Assembly: GCF_964340395.1 (NCBI RefSeq)
Contig: NC_135567.1
Location: 13,035,591 to 13,050,590 of the forward strand
Direction: 5' to 3'
Source of the DNA: Glandiceps talaboti
Taxonomy: Eukaryota > Hemichordata > Enteropneusta > Spengelidae
DNA: 15,000 nucleotides
Part shown: positions 1 through 7,806 of the stretch, piece after piece
Position numbering within the stretch: position 1 is the stretch's first letter
Layout: every line of letters starts with the position of its first letter
The notes under the pieces: model-generated
Told to the model about the DNA's origin: nothing
Database searches by the model: none
Seen by the model: the letters and a program-made list of their open reading frames with translations, nothing else
Position numbers and translations under genes: made by a program

Positions 1-440
1 TGGAGTAAAATGTATGTACTAAGGAATTGTGAAATTTGAGTATATCATAGCTAAAATAATGTAGGCTTGGTGTTGTACTCACGGGACATTACGTTTCTGA
101 CACAGAGTTAGACATATTTCAACTCTAGATTAACAATAACAAAGACACAACAAACACAGCAGGATCCTTTGCCCAATCATATTGTACAGTGATAAGCATT
201 GCTATTCTTTCACAATGCAGTAAAACAAGCTTCAAATTAAAACATTACACATATACTTGATGTTTTTTAATGGCTACAATTATTTTTTTTCTAACTGATA
301 ATCAACATTTTAACTCAACTACTTCTACATCCCTACTGTGCATGGCACCTATGTACATATCAAATAAGTGAAAATCCAAGCCTGCATTATTTTAGCTGTA
401 TTAAGTATTAATCCTGTATCCATTACTATGGCCACTGGCC
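1..440. other. Intergenic AT-rich DNA, nothing recognised
   Basis: No open frame, repeat or splice-bordered exon stands out. No AATAAA was seen on the minus strand that would end the minus-strand open region to its right, so the 3' end of that candidate is not defined here. Confidence 0.5.
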
Positions 441-1116
441 TTATGTAGTAACATTCCCTGGTCCTACGCCAGACATTTCCTCACATGTGTTTAGATCTGC
501 TTTGATATCCTGTCCTTTTCTTCTGGGTTTTACCTTTCGTTTTAAGACATGGATCTGGACTTGGGTTCCCTTGTTTGTTGGACATTTCTTCTTTCCCTTT
601 AGTATTTCCCGAATCGTTGTTAATCTTGTTAGCACGGTGGTCTCGATGTGCCCCAAGACTCTTTACCTCTGGACATGTATCTCCTGATTTAACACATAAT
701 TCTGGATTGGTTTGTCCCTCATCTCTCGGCTCTTTTCCATATTCAGCATTCCCTGCTCTATTGCTAGACGTTTCCTCATCAGATGTATTTGATTTCATCT
801 CTATTTCCATTTTCTTTTTCTGAGATTTACCTGTGTTTTTACAAGCTTCTAGATTGGGGTGTCCCTTATCGAATATCTCTCCTTTAACTTTGTCCTTACC
901 TGATGGTATATTAGGCGTTTCAGAACGGATACCTCGATTATCTTTCTCCATTTCCCGAGTTCCGTCCTTGGTTTTATCACTGTGCTCTGGGTTAGATTTT
1001 TCCATCTCGGTTCTCTCTTCATTTGCTGTAGTTGGTGTATTATCAGGTATTTCATCACAGCTGTTTAGATTATCTGCCCTCACTTCCGGTTTCCTTTTGG
1101 GGTCTTTTTCTCTCAA
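441..1116 (-). repeat. Degenerate coding tandem repeat, about 138-147 nt per unit
   Basis: Read on the minus strand, four diverged units of 46-49 codons follow one another. Each has a core like N-P-x-L-C-x-K, a basic K-rich stretch, then an acidic S/T-D-E segment. A fifth partial unit is visible only after a change of frame (KADLNTCEEMSG at about 503-468, compare RADNLNSCDEIPD in the first unit). The period is a multiple of three in the clear cases, which is what selection on a reading frame would give. Confidence 0.5.
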
Positions 1117-1197
1117 CTTTTGGTCAGTTGAATTGATTTGCTTTTTGTCTATTCCCTTGATTATATCTACGAGTAGAATGGCGCCATAGCACGTCTC
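481..1197 (-). CDS. Putative exon of a hydrophilic Lys/Glu/Asn-rich repeat protein (partial)
   Basis: Seen: the minus-strand frame is open from an in-frame TGA at 1272-1270 down to the stop at 483-481. A possible acceptor (tgtatacag, moderate pyrimidine tract) lies just before GAG ACG TGC at 1197, giving a start in phase 0. The first residues (ETCYGAILLVDIIKGIDKK) are partly hydrophobic; the rest is strongly charged, with no membrane segment and few aromatic residues. It is built of degenerate repeats: Ser/Cys anchor residues recur every 46-49 codons in contexts such as NPEHSDK, NLEACK, NPELCVK and PDPCLK. A possible donor (AAAG then GTAAAA) near 535 could end the exon before the stop. No in-frame ATG near the left end is convincing, so this is treated as an internal or terminal exon. 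Function not recognised. Low-complexity open frames can arise by chance from repeat DNA, so coding status is uncertain. Confidence 0.4.
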   Translation of the reverse strand, partial: ETCYGAILLVDIIKGIDKKQINSTDQKLREKDPKRKPEVRADNLNSCDEIPDNTPTTANEERTEMEKSNPEHSDKTKDGTREMEKDNRGIRSETPNIPSGKDKVKGEIFDKGHPNLEACKNTGKSQKKKMEIEMKSNTSDEETSSNRAGNAEYGKEPRDEGQTNPELCVKSGDTCPEVKSLGAHRDHRANKINNDSGNTKGKEEMSNKQGNPSPDPCLKTKGKTQKKRTGYQSRSKHM

Positions 1198-2440
1198 CTG
1201 TATACACAGGTATATACAAAGGTCAAAGCATACAAAAGACTCCCCCCAAAAAAGTTTTACTGGTAGGGGTCATTCACTTTTACATAAAGCAATAGCAGAC
1301 TTTAAACATAGCAAATTGGGACTGAAGATGATAACACAACATTAAAGATACTACCTGCATCACCTTCTCTGGCCGATGTCCCTAACTAGTGATCAGTTAT
1401 CTTAGACCCATCCCAAGATAACAACGTCGCACGAGGGAACCAAGTACATGTATATGTTACAGCCAATCCGTGAAACTGCCCAATTCATGAAATGTGCAAT
1501 GTAACTTTTGGAATGGTCAATCTTACGCAAATGAGAGTATAGATTATGATCTAAAAAGGTGCGAAATTAAATTTTAGGGAAGAGTTTTAAAATGGGGTGT
1601 TGATTATCGAACTCTATTAAAAACACAAGCTACACTGAATTATTATAAAATAAGAATTGTGAAGTGATGAGTTTGTAAATACATGATAATAAAGTTGTTT
1701 GATTCTTATTCTTTTTTGCGTGTGTCCTATAAAAGATGCTCATTTCATGAACTGGGCAAAGTTATCTACCCATTTCATGAATTGGGCAATTTCACAGATT
1801 GGGTATAACATATGTACATTAGACTTTGCAAGGATTGAAATATAGATCATAATCTATGAGTAAACATGACCGCAGAGATTTTGCTACGTGACTCTTTTGA
1901 TTTTTCTCACGTTAGGTTCACATTTGCATTAGTCACCGTCAAAGAGATTCACGCAGTTTGATCCCTACAAAACGACAATGACACACGCTGAATTTTTAAG
2001 AGTTTAGCGAACTAGAACTATATTTGTTTAAAGAATAAGCCACTGTGAATAAACATGCTAATGCGATTTCAATATTGTTGGAAGCCTTCTATCAAGTCAC
2101 AAACAAGTCTTGTGGTATTTGCTAATTGCTGTTAATTTCATAGCAGTTATTTTATCTGAATTATTTTTACATACGTAATAACTTACGTCATCGGATCATT
2201 TATAAGTTATACCTTATAATACAAGGTTTGAATCAAGTCACTTTGCAATTGCAAGTGATGCTTAAGTACCTACACTGGCACTCACGCGACATGAGAATCT
2301 GTTATTATTACATATGTTTATCCGAAAGAACTAATTTCCTTATATAATTCACTATGTTATCGATCATGCACTTTTGTGTATCTAACGAACGAACGCGCCC
2401 TCATTTGTATATCACTTGCATGCAGATATTTCGGTATTGC
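1198..2440. other. Non-coding stretch
   Basis: No convincing exon on either strand. It holds the inverted-repeat pair listed separately (1446-1819) and otherwise ordinary AT-rich sequence. Confidence 0.5.
1446..1819. mobile_element. Possible small foldback/MITE-like element with about 49-bp inverted ends
   Basis: Bases 1446-1494 are, as reverse complement, about 80 percent identical by eye to 1771-1819 (shared core CATTTCATGAATTGGGCA, then TTTCAC and ATTGG, then TAACATAT). A further partial copy of the same motif (CATTTCATGAACTGGGCA) starts at 1741 in direct orientation to the right arm. No clear target-site duplication was found, so it could instead be a locally duplicated and inverted segment. 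Confidence 0.45.
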
Positions 2441-2489
2441 ACTGCTAATACCACCAAATCTTGGGGACCTTGCGCACCCTTGTAACAAT

Positions 2490-3060
2490 GACATACATAG
2501 GATAGGAAAGGGTTATGTACATAGCTGTACCAGCTCATTGGAGCCATGGGGGCTGTACCAGATATGTGTACAATATCCCCGTAACAGCTCTGGCGAACAC
2601 ACTAGGTGTAACATACCTAGATTTGACAGATGAGTAACTGGTATGCTAACATCATTGTAACATATATGTTAAAAATAGCAATGCAGGATACATTTTCATA
2701 ACATCCACGTACACAACTTTTCTTTCCCCACAGTCATGTACCATCTATATGACTATAGCTGTAACATAGGTATTTCCCACAGCCATGTACCAGCTATGTC
2801 AACATTGCTGTAACAGAGGTATTTCCCACAGTCATGTACCAACTGTGTGAGCAATGCTAGTCGGATATGAACAAATGGGTTGATACAGGGTATTATTCCA
2901 CCATAACTGTTATGTGGATGTGCACAACTATGTGCTAGGTGTGCAGTACACAGTTATAGTACTGGGATGTGCAAAACAGTCGTGGCACAGTGGTGATATT
3001 CCACATCCGTGCAACAAGCATATTTTTCACAGCCATGTACAGGGCTGTGGAAGAATATAT
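2490..3060. repeat. Degenerate 49-50 bp tandem repeat field
   Basis: Three adjacent units begin at about 2723, 2773 and 2822. Each starts TTTCCCACAGYCATGTACC (one has CCCC) and the first two end in GCTGTAACA. More diverged copies are visible to the left (GGGGCTGTACCAGATATGTG near 2549, with GTAACAGCTC after it) and to the right (TTTTTCACAGCCATGTACAG near 3023). The frames open across this field (2376-2633, 2914-3099) owe their similarity to the DNA repeat and are not taken as genes. Confidence 0.6.
3021..3057. repeat. Hairpin, 14-bp stem
   Basis: TATTTTTCACAGCC (3021-3034) pairs with GGCTGTGGAAGAATA (3043-3057) with one bulge or mismatch and an 8-base loop. It is built from the local repeat motif CACAGCCATGTAC. 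Confidence 0.55.
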
Positions 3061-3112
3061 ACAATGTCTAGGGACTGTGAGGCACACAGCTGGACATAGC
3101 TCTGCTCTTCGT

Positions 3113-3170
3113 GCTAGTACTAGGATGTGGCCACATCATAGCACTAGCATGTGCACATCCTAGTGCTAGG
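3113..3170. repeat. Long imperfect hairpin
   Basis: GCTAGTACTAGGATGTG (3113-3129) pairs with CACATCCTAGTGCTAGG (3154-3170) at 15 of 17 positions. The intervening bases contain a second CACAT/ATGTG pairing, so a nested stem or cruciform is possible. Confidence 0.55.
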
Positions 3171-3179
3171 ATATACAAG

Positions 3180-3442
3180 GTTCCCTGTGTAGTATGCGTG
3201 CGCACATGTGCATTATGATGTAATTTCTGTTAAAGACAGCATTTTGTTGGACTGTCATGTTCTCAATAACTGTTTAAGTTTTCGTAGCATGGTTAACGTG
3301 TGTCAAGCTATACTTGACGTTCATGGAATCAATTGACGTAATTTATGCTTACGTCATTGGGATCAAATATGACATGGTCAGTGTCGATGCTGCCATGGAG
3401 ATGTTTTGACCCATGTATTTCTTCAATAGCCGTTAGTAGATC
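3180..3442. other. Non-coding stretch
   Basis: No exon recognised. Near 3334 the sequence ACGTAATTTATGCTTACGTCATTGGGATCA resembles, over about 26 bases, ACGTAATAACTTACGTCATCGGATCA at 2174, so the repeat field between them is flanked by related ACGT-rich segments. Confidence 0.35.
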
Positions 3443-3505
3443 CTATTTGATGCTATCCTTGGCTTTCAATCCAAGTTCTGTCCAATCTTCGAAACTTGAG
3501 AGTCT
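3443..3505 (-). CDS. Candidate terminal exon (minus strand)
   Basis: A good acceptor on the minus strand (cttcctttcag) precedes 21 open codons beginning RLSSFEDWTELG and ending in TAG at 3445-3443. It lies 80 bp after the 39-nt candidate exon at 3624-3586 and continues its frame if that exon is read in phase 0. No poly(A) signal was found close by. Protein family not recognised; short splice-bordered frames can occur by chance. Confidence 0.25.
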   Translation of the reverse strand, partial: RLSSFEDWTELGLKAKDSIK

Positions 3506-3585
3506 CTGAAAGGAAGTCTCGGTCACATGTAATGTAATAATAATGATAATGACATCTTTCATTATAGATGTCCAACAAAGCCTAC

Positions 3586-3624
3586 CTTTGCTTGACATAT
3601 GGACCACTTGTTTCTTGAAGCGAG
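3586..3624 (-). CDS. Candidate 39-nt exon (minus strand)
   Basis: The minus strand reads ttttctttattcgtgttccag, then 39 bases, then GTAGGC: a strong acceptor and a good donor around 13 codons (phase 0: LASRNKWSICQAK). All three frames are open here, so the reading frame is not proven. The upstream remainder of any gene was not found. Confidence 0.3.
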
Positions 3625-3659
3625 CTGGAACACGAATAAAGAAAACTAAAGTCATTATA

Positions 3660-4890
3660 CCAGTAACAAACCTGGAAGTTGCAAATTCGCAATCTTAAGT
3701 ATTTCAAATGGTGTATTATGGAAAATGTTACTTAAGAATACGTCAGGAGGCTCAATACATTTTTGGGGGAAATAGTAGTCAATATGGTGTTACACTTATC
3801 GTCATTAGAATACTGAATATCTGCCAACTACTGCTTCAACTGTACGAGAGCATAACAATAGTGTTACATCCTTTGAAAAGAAAACAGTGATTCTACAAAT
3901 AATGTTTTATGCTAGAAGGACTTATTAGCAACATACTTTCAAAGTGCAAAGTTTAGAGTGATTTTGGTATTTCTGGGGACACTGATTCCCTATGCATTCT
4001 ACCTTCTGAGATATGTCAAGCACGTGAAGATCATGCTGGAGTATCCACTAGCATTGTCTTTTTGAGAGTAGAAGACAATTCCAAAGTGATTTATATAAAT
4101 TGTCTACTTGTGTTACAAACAAAATCCAAATGTGTTGATAAGTTCAAGAGTGTTGTATAACTATTTATATACATAGGTAGATTATTTATGTCTGTGTTTA
4201 TTAAATCAAACTGAATTCTGAAAAAATTGATGGTCTTGTAAATGACTCGATACATGACGCGATTTGGATGTGGTCGAGCATGTTTCTAATTGCAATGATT
4301 GCACTTCCATGTTGCAGTTCCTGTCTAACTGTTATCAGGCATCGTCATCAGCATGGTTAACACTAAAATACCTGATTTTCAATGTACACGGCATTTGTTT
4401 TGAATTGGCCAAGTTATCGAACAAAGATGAGGTCCTAAAATTGCTCATAATTCATTATTGGAAATTAGGCATCATTTATAACTGATGAACCTGTAGCCAT
4501 TCAAAACAACAGCAAGTCCAGTAGGATAGATTATAATTACTTCGTTATTAACCTGCATCAGGGATTGTTGTCAACCGTGAATAAATGATCTACCATTGAA
4601 TACTACACCCTTTAAGGTGTGTCATCCTTCAGATTAACGGGTACTATGTATTACAATAAATACAAAGTAATACTTGCAGTGTCGTGTCCATATTTTTGTA
4701 TTGGCAATCGTCAATAATTGTAGTATGTCCAGATGTAGTATTGACTTTGATACTTTGATTGTATCTAAAATGTTGACAACATATTCCCGTTACAAATAGA
4801 GGAATTGATTCAACATATTTTCGAAACTGTATTTGTCAAAATCCCAATCATTAAAAAGAAAAAAAATAAACAATCCTAATGGTCCCCGTG
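3660..4890. other. AT-rich stretch without recognised genes
   Basis: Only short open frames (for example 3708-3890 and 4264-4485 on the plus strand) without splice borders, domain motifs or start context. No repeats of note. Confidence 0.45.
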
Positions 4891-4891
4891 T

Positions 4892-4909
4892 TTTTGTTTT
4901 AAAACAAAA
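4892..4909. repeat. Perfect 18-bp palindrome
   Basis: TTTTGTTTTAAAACAAAA reads identically on both strands. Confidence 0.6.
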
Positions 4910-4974
4910 TCGAGTTTATCAAAGTGATTTCTGAGAAAAATGCTTTTTTACCTTTTTTCCAAGTGCCACGTCGT

Positions 4975-5060
4975 TGTCGTCCTCAGCTCAATACTTGAAT
5001 CTCAAATCTTACCAACATGAGCTACGTCATCACAAACTGTTTCTCTTTTTATTGGCTGCG
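4975..5060 (-). promoter_or_regulatory. Possible minus-strand promoter-like patch
   Basis: On the minus strand the order is CCAAT followed directly by AAAAAG, then TGACGTAG (CRE-like), then CTCATGTTG with a GTAAGA donor-like sequence. The parts suit a short first exon, but the spacing from TATA-like sequence to ATG is short and no partner exon was found. Confidence 0.2.
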
Positions 5061-5257
5061 AAACAGTGAGTATTTGCATTTTTAAACTTTGATGTACCGC
5101 CGAGGCCAGCATTCAGTTAATATTTATATCTTTTAACCAAAACATGCTCACAGTATTTCTTCTTCATCACATCTCCCAGACTTACTCTAGAGCGACCATT
5201 GCCATATATTAAAAAGAAAGTGTATCTGCACAAAAAAATTAATTTTCCCTCTGTATT

Positions 5258-5271
5258 CGATATATATATCG
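5258..5271. repeat. Perfect 14-bp palindrome
   Basis: CGATATATATATCG is self-complementary; short AT cruciform candidate. Confidence 0.5.
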
Positions 5272-5728
5272 CATTTTAAGAACATCTGGCGTCTACAATT
5301 AAGACAAGATACGCTGCGGTTATTATAATTCACCACAGCATGGATGTAGCAAAATTCATAAGTTATACGAATTGCATTATTTTATTTATTTTGATAAAAA
5401 TATCGTTAAATATCTTTAAACATTGGAGTTTATTATATAACTAATATACTTCTTAATATCAAAGATGTCATTTAATGATTCTTAGTTTTGTCATATTTAC
5501 CCTTCCCAACAGTTAAAAACAAATCCAACAATGCTCTGAATTATGTTCGAATTGTGCTATTGTTAAAGTTTGAAATTCTTGAACTGAAATAATTTGTTTA
5601 ACTTTTGTGTTTTCTCATTTGGTTATAAATGAATCATTGCTGAAAATAAGAATTCAATTGATTTTAAACCTTTTTGTTGTTAAAAAACATAATTTTCATT
5701 GTCAAATGTTATGATCTGAAAATATGAT

Positions 5729-5755
5729 ATGCAAATTAATATGCAAATGAGGTCA
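5729..5755 (+). promoter_or_regulatory. Paired octamer sites plus AGGTCA half-site
   Basis: Two exact ATGCAAAT octamers (5729-5736 and 5741-5748) lie 12 bp apart, and the second is followed after one base by AGGTCA (5750-5755), a nuclear-receptor half-site. POU-domain factors bind the octamer; function here is inferred from sequence only. Confidence 0.35.
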
Positions 5756-6035
5756 TCCCTTACAGGGAATTGTGGCAGATGAGCAGTAGGCTTTAATACT
5801 TGTACGGCAGTGTAAATGTTATGTCTGGTAATAAATGCACACATGTTGTGATGTGATGTAGTACTATTTAATCTACATTCTAGCAATTACCTGAAATTTA
5901 GAAAATACAATTCAGTTTATCATAGAAGTCTGGTAATAACTGGAGTCCAGTGGAATTACAAGTAATGATGTTTCACAACCAAAGCCATGCAACCTGAGCA
6001 AAACGATGCCTCAATTAGTACCATTGCTATATTTT

Positions 6036-6059
6036 ATCACAGACAAGTTTGTCTGTGAT
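6036..6059. repeat. Near-perfect palindrome, 11-bp stem
   Basis: ATCACAGACAA (6036-6046) and TTGTCTGTGAT (6049-6059) are exact reverse complements separated by two bases. It lies about 110 bp before the microsatellite and may be the end of a repeat element. Confidence 0.6.
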
Positions 6060-6167
6060 TTTATCGTCTGGCCATGGAGCGACGTACCTCCTAACCAACA
6101 TTGCGGGATAGATTTTGTTTTTTAGTGTAAAACTGGCTCTACCAAAGTAGAGAGTACATCTCATGAC

Positions 6168-6379
6168 TCTGTCTGTGTGTGTGTGTCTGTCTATCTGTCT
6201 GTCTGTCTGTCTTCGATGTGTTTCAGTGTATATGTGTGTGCGTGAGTGTGTCTGTGTGTGTCTGTGTGCGTGTGTCTGTATGTGTATGTGTGTCAGTGTG
6301 TATGTGTGTGTTCGTGAGTGTGTCTGTCTGTGTGTATGTGTCTGTCTCTGTGTCTGTGTCTGTGTCTGTGCCTGTGTGT
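6168..6379. repeat. Compound (TG)n/(TGTC)n microsatellite
   Basis: About 210 bp of TG, TCTG, TGTC and CG-interrupted TG units on the plus strand. The open frames in it on both strands (Val/Cys-rich one way, His/Thr/Gln-rich the other) are products of the repeat. Confidence 0.95.
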
Positions 6380-6389
6380 ACTGATAGTT

Positions 6390-7120
6390 CCCTGCTGACA
6401 GAAGACTGTATACAGCTTTGACGGAAGTTATTAAAAGCTTCGTGTAGGTGGGTAATTGGATTACATTCATGTATTATTCAGATGGATTAGGTCAGTTACT
6501 GTTTACTTTATTTACGCTACTTTAACAATTGGTGGGGTGTCGTCGAATAGACGGAAGAGCCTTGCATGCTATTATGAGACGATTTCTGAAGAGAATGTCT
6601 ACAAAACCAATACGTATGACTATGCTTGTGTATGAGAAAGCGGGGAAATGTTGATTTGTCCTGTTTTCAATACAACGTTCTTATTTTGTTGAAATGAGAA
6701 CCTATGCAATCATATATGTAACCCACTTGCATTGTTGATTACAACACGATGAACGACTTATTGTCGTCACGTCCTACACGTACTGTTCTCGATCGAGTTG
6801 GAACAGAATTGGCAGATGGTTGTCTGGCACAATATGTCACCATGGATATAAAAGTTAATAATCCGTGTCTAAATCAAGGGTTCTTACCACAACGCCATGG
6901 ACACAAAATGTACCAATCCACACTAAAATTATGTCGAACAATTTTTTAAAAAATGACAAGAGTTGAACTTTTGTTTCAGTTCATGTATGCTTTACGTTGC
7001 ACAATTCCAGGTCACGTGTTCGATGCTAGATGAATGGGTCTTTTCACAACCACACCCATTTGATTATCACCGACCAATATTTCACACCTGCTAAAAGTTC
7101 AGATGTGGTTAGATGTTATT
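6390..7120. other. Non-coding stretch
   Basis: No exon supported. The 66-codon frame at 6749-6949 has no splice borders or recognisable motif. Confidence 0.4.
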
Positions 7121-7126
7121 ACCCGT

Positions 7127-7249
7127 TGTTTTCTTCGTTCAACCAAGGAAAATACGAGTGACCTAAGGGGTCTTTGTCACTATTCGTCTATTGACTCGTA
7201 GTGACAGAACCCTTAGGTCATGAGTATTTTCCGGCTGAATGAAGAAAAC
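7127..7249. mobile_element. Foldback MITE-like element, copy 1
   Basis: The left arm (about 7128-7180: TTTTCTTCGTTCAACC, then GAAAATAC, then TGACCTAAGGG and GTCACTA) matches the reverse complement of the right arm (about 7198-7249) over about 50 bp, leaving a loop of about 16 bases (TTCGTCTATTGACTCG). A second, inverted copy lies at 11122-11226. The two copies share the arm core and the loop CGTCTA..GACTCG, so this is a dispersed element and not a chance hairpin. Confidence 0.7.
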
Positions 7250-7367
7250 TATTGGAAAATAAAATTTGGAGAAAGTAATAGCAATGTTGGTTGTCTCAAT
7301 TCAAAATATCCCTTGATGAAAGGCTATACAACCGATGCCAGAATGAACAAACACTATACGGTCCCAA

Positions 7368-7375
7368 TGACGTCA
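7368..7375. promoter_or_regulatory. Consensus CRE, TGACGTCA
   Basis: An exact palindromic cAMP-response element about 140 bp upstream of the first TATA-like box of the secreted-protein gene. Such sites occur by chance, but the position is suitable for a promoter. Confidence 0.3.
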
Positions 7376-7429
7376 TTCTATACAAATTTATGACCTGCGC
7401 AGTGAATGTTCTTTATGTTGTATAGAATG
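7374..7429. repeat. Inverted repeat, exact 12-bp arms
   Basis: CATTCTATACAA (7374-7385) and TTGTATAGAATG (7418-7429) are exact reverse complements with a 32-bp spacer, immediately after the CRE. Confidence 0.6.
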
Positions 7430-7508
7430 CAAATTTAAAACGTAATTGAGGTGTGGCCGATACCTGAAAGAGACGAGTAGTTGTATTATCTGAATAATGT
7501 TTATATTC

Positions 7509-7516
7509 TATAAAAG
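7509..7516 (+). promoter_or_regulatory. TATA-like box 1 (TATAAAAG)
   Basis: A consensus TATAAAAG about 287 bp before the ATG at 7796. If used, transcription would start near 7540 and the 5' leader would carry short upstream ORFs. Confidence 0.3.
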
Positions 7517-7617
7517 TTTTCACTTCTGTGTTAATCAATCCTGGTTTGTTAAACATTATAATGGTAATTAGGTCGTGATTTAATTGACAGAGTTCTATAC
7601 CTGTTACTGCTGTTGAC

Positions 7618-7625
7618 TATATAAA
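7618..7625 (+). promoter_or_regulatory. TATA-like box 2 (TATATAAA)
   Basis: TATATAAA about 178 bp before the ATG at 7796, predicting a start near 7650 and a leader of about 150 bases. The choice between the two boxes cannot be made from sequence. Confidence 0.3.
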
Positions 7626-7727
7626 CAAAATGATCTTCCCTGGATACCAAAACATTTGAAGTAGTTTTTTTCATTGGTGCTGGAAATTGTCCAAGTGACA
7701 TCATTGAGAATATCTGACGCTTTACAA

Positions 7728-7793
7728 ATGCATTGGTGTGAGACACCTTCGCTGTACAACAGGGTTTCGGACATAGCTCTTCATACCAAGTAA
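7728..7793 (+). other. Upstream ORF of 21 codons ending two bases before the main ATG
   Basis: ATG at 7728-7730 opens a frame (MHWCETPSL...) that stops with TAA at 7791-7793, followed by AC and then the main ATG at 7796. If the leader starts upstream of 7728, ribosomes would have to reinitiate or leak past it, a known translational control arrangement. Confidence 0.35.
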
Positions 7794-7795
7794 AC

Positions 7796-7806
7796 ATGGC
7801 GTTACG
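7796..7806 (+). CDS. Exon 1 (start exon, 11 coding bases)
   Basis: AAAC-ATG-GCG-TTA-CG is followed by GTAAGTG, a near-ideal donor. The start context is good (A at -3, G at +4). Only three full codons plus two bases are coding. The CG completes to CGG with the first base of the exon at 11027. The link across a 3.2-kb intron is inferred from phase match and from the sensible signal peptide that results. Confidence 0.6.

Larger units (their letters stand above)
5060..6030. other. AT-rich stretch without recognised genes
   Basis: Contains the ATATAT palindrome and the octamer pair listed separately. A small ATG frame at 5340 (good initiation context, 34 codons) has no donor or similarity that would support it. 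Confidence 0.4.

Noticed and set aside
487-1189. Plus-strand open frames rich in Ser, Leu and Phe
   Set aside because: They are the antisense of the Lys/Glu-rich repeat frame, which has the regular codon-spaced repeats; the plus-strand readings have no start context or motif.
2723-2870. CRISPR-like array (repeat of about 25 conserved bases and spacer of about 25)
   Set aside because: The spacer parts are also similar between units, the repeats are diverged, and the setting is an animal genome; this is a tandem repeat.
2376-3163. Plus-strand frames that resemble each other (GDLAHPCNN / GDIPHPCNK)
   Set aside because: The similarity follows from the degenerate DNA tandem repeat; no splice borders or proper starts.
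5340-5444. 34-codon ATG frame with good start context and hydrophobic middle
   Set aside because: No donor, no similarity, and AT-rich sequence readily gives such Ile/Leu/Lys-rich frames.
6027-6470. 147-codon minus-strand frame rich in His, Thr and Gln
   Set aside because: Two thirds of it is the translation of the TG/TGTC microsatellite; the flanking part has no splice borders or known motif.
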